This document shows, in pieces, positions 6,313 through 7,379 of a DNA stretch of 7,379 nucleotides. The notes under the pieces were generated by a model, which saw only the letters and a list, made by a program, of their open reading frames with translations, was not told the origin of the DNA and made no database searches. The translations under genes were made by a program, and so were the position numbers. The DNA comes from Burkholderiales bacterium (GTDB lineage Bacteria > Pseudomonadota > Gammaproteobacteria > Burkholderiales > JAEUMW01): contig JAEUMX010000336.1 in assembly GCA_016791285.1 (NCBI GenBank), forward strand, positions 1-7,379, given 5' to 3'. Position 1 is the stretch's first letter. Each line of letters starts with the position of its first letter.

Positions 6313-7379
6313 CTAACAACGGGAGGCAGCGAGCAGAGCCCCGAAGACAGCCGCGGTGTCGCGCGTTCGCTCGACCTTGATCACCTGCACGCTGTCGAGC
6401 TTCGAGCCGAATGCCGATTCGAGCACGCCGCGATCGGTCGCGTGATCGGCCACCAGCACCACGCGCTGCGGGCGCAAGCGAAGCGCGAGCTGCTGCAGCT
6501 CGAACTCGCACCCGCGGCGCTCGCGCGTGAGACCGCGCACGTCCATCACCACGGCATCGGCGCGCTGCATCAGCTCCACCACGGTGGCCTGCCAGGTGTT
6601 GTCGCGGCAGCAGAACTCGTTGATGCGATAGCGGCCGTCGGGATCGCGTGTCATGTCGAGCGCGTCGAGCCTGGCGTCGAGATCCGCGCGCGAGGTGACG
6701 AAGAGTTCGTCGGCGCGCCCGGTCAGCCAGCGCAGATAGTCGCCGGGATCGATGGTGCGAGCCGCGACATCGGGCGCGGCGATCATGGTGACCGGGCCGA
6801 ACAGACGCCAGCGGGCGCCGATGCGGTCGAAGAGGCGCTCGGTACGAGCCGTGTAGCCGAACACGCGCAGCAGCAGCAGGGTGCGCGCAGGCACCGGGCG
6901 GAGACCGGCGCGCAGCCGCGCGAGCCACCAGCCATTGACGGTGCCGAACGCGAGCACGACGCCCGTGCACAACGCGAGTGCCGCTCCCGGACGATCCCGC
7001 GCGATCGCGACCTCCATGCCGATCGCGGCGACGAGGAACAGCCACCAGGTGCGCGACAGCAGTTGCGCATCGGAGAATCGCTTCGCCTCGTAGTCGCGTG
7101 CCAGCCGGCGCAGGCGCTCCCATGCGAGCCAGCCTGCGGGCAGCGCGATCAGCACGAACATGCCGCTCATGCCGAGCTTGAACACCAGCGGTGTTCCCGC
7201 TTCGGTGGCAGCGAGCGCCGCCGTCAGGCGCGAGCCCGCAAACGGCGCGAGGCCGAACACCAGCAGCGCGGCGAAGGTGATCGGCGCCACCCCGCGCAGG
7301 CGTGACGGCCAGGTAAGCAGCCAGAAGAGCGCCGGCATCCACAACTGGATCGCGGCCGTCTGCAGGAAGAATGGAACCA
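6313..7379 (-). CDS. Multi-pass membrane protein with C-terminal Rossmann-like soluble domain (N-terminus outside window)
   Basis: The minus-strand frame is open from the right edge to TAG 6313-6315, giving 354 visible residues. A TTG at 7344 is an internal leucine codon, not a credible start, because hydrophobic sequence (VPFFLQTAAIQ) continues to the edge. The N-terminal half has at least four hydrophobic segments (around 7290-7225, 7188-7130, 7052-7008 and 6990-6925). The last 180 or so residues are soluble and contain, in order, LLLLRVFG, RLFDRIG.RWR, GPVTMIAAPD, GRYRINEFCC, DAVVMDVRG (6532-6558), CEFEL (6496-6510) and RVVLVAD. I recognise this as a widespread conserved membrane-protein type without a named function. 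The alternating strands and the D-x4-D ... E spacing recall nucleoside 2-deoxyribosyltransferase and TIR-like folds, but this is inference. It lies upstream of the DUF1015 gene on the same strand. Coding status is firm; the role is unknown. Confidence 0.85.
   Translation of the reverse strand, partial: VPFFLQTAAIQLWMPALFWLLTWPSRLRGVAPITFAALLVFGLAPFAGSRLTAALAATEAGTPLVFKLGMSGMFVLIALPAGWLAWERLRRLARDYEAKRFSDAQLLSRTWWLFLVAAIGMEVAIARDRPGAALALCTGVVLAFGTVNGWWLARLRAGLRPVPARTLLLLRVFGYTARTERLFDRIGARWRLFGPVTMIAAPDVAARTIDPGDYLRWLTGRADELFVTSRADLDARLDALDMTRDPDGRYRINEFCCRDNTWQATVVELMQRADAVVMDVRGLTRERRGCEFELQQLALRLRPQRVVLVADHATDRGVLESAFGSKLDSVQVIKVERTRDTAAVFGALLAASRC

Overview
The window is a gene-dense, GC-rich stretch of ordinary bacterial chromosome. 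A bifunctional MnmC (a fused tRNA methyltransferase and FAD oxidase, typical of Gamma- and Betaproteobacteria), strong G/C preference at codon third positions and tight gene packing point to a high-GC beta- or gammaproteobacterium. I cannot place the genus. I see no tRNA, rRNA, CRISPR array, insertion sequence or phage gene.

Layout, left to right: (1) 2-445 (+), the 3' end of an unrecognised gene cut by the left edge. (2) A 57-bp convergent gap holding a long imperfect inverted repeat, a candidate bidirectional terminator. (3) A minus-strand block read right to left: a membrane di-iron desaturase-type enzyme (3642-4568), then mnmC (1687-3588), then an alkaline-phosphatase-superfamily phosphodiesterase (503-1690). 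The mnmC stop and the phosphodiesterase start share bases (GTGA), so those two genes are almost certainly co-transcribed and probably translationally coupled. (4) A 173-bp divergent promoter region (4569-4741). (5) A small GlsB/YeaQ/YmgE-type glycine-rich membrane protein on the plus strand (4742-4990), whose stop lies 8 bp from the converging stop of (6) a DUF1015 protein (4999-6237, minus). (7) Upstream of that on the minus strand, separated by a 75-bp gap, a multi-pass membrane protein with a C-terminal soluble domain, running off the right edge (6313 to beyond 7379).

The genes do not form one recognisable pathway. The coherent unit is mnmC plus the phosphodiesterase, with the desaturase perhaps co-transcribed. 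The most open questions are the soluble domain of the right-edge membrane protein, whose DAVVMD...CEFEL signature recalls nucleoside-deoxyribosyltransferase/TIR-like Rossmann folds, and the substrate of the phosphodiesterase coupled to mnmC. I found no convincing sign of a novel multi-gene system.
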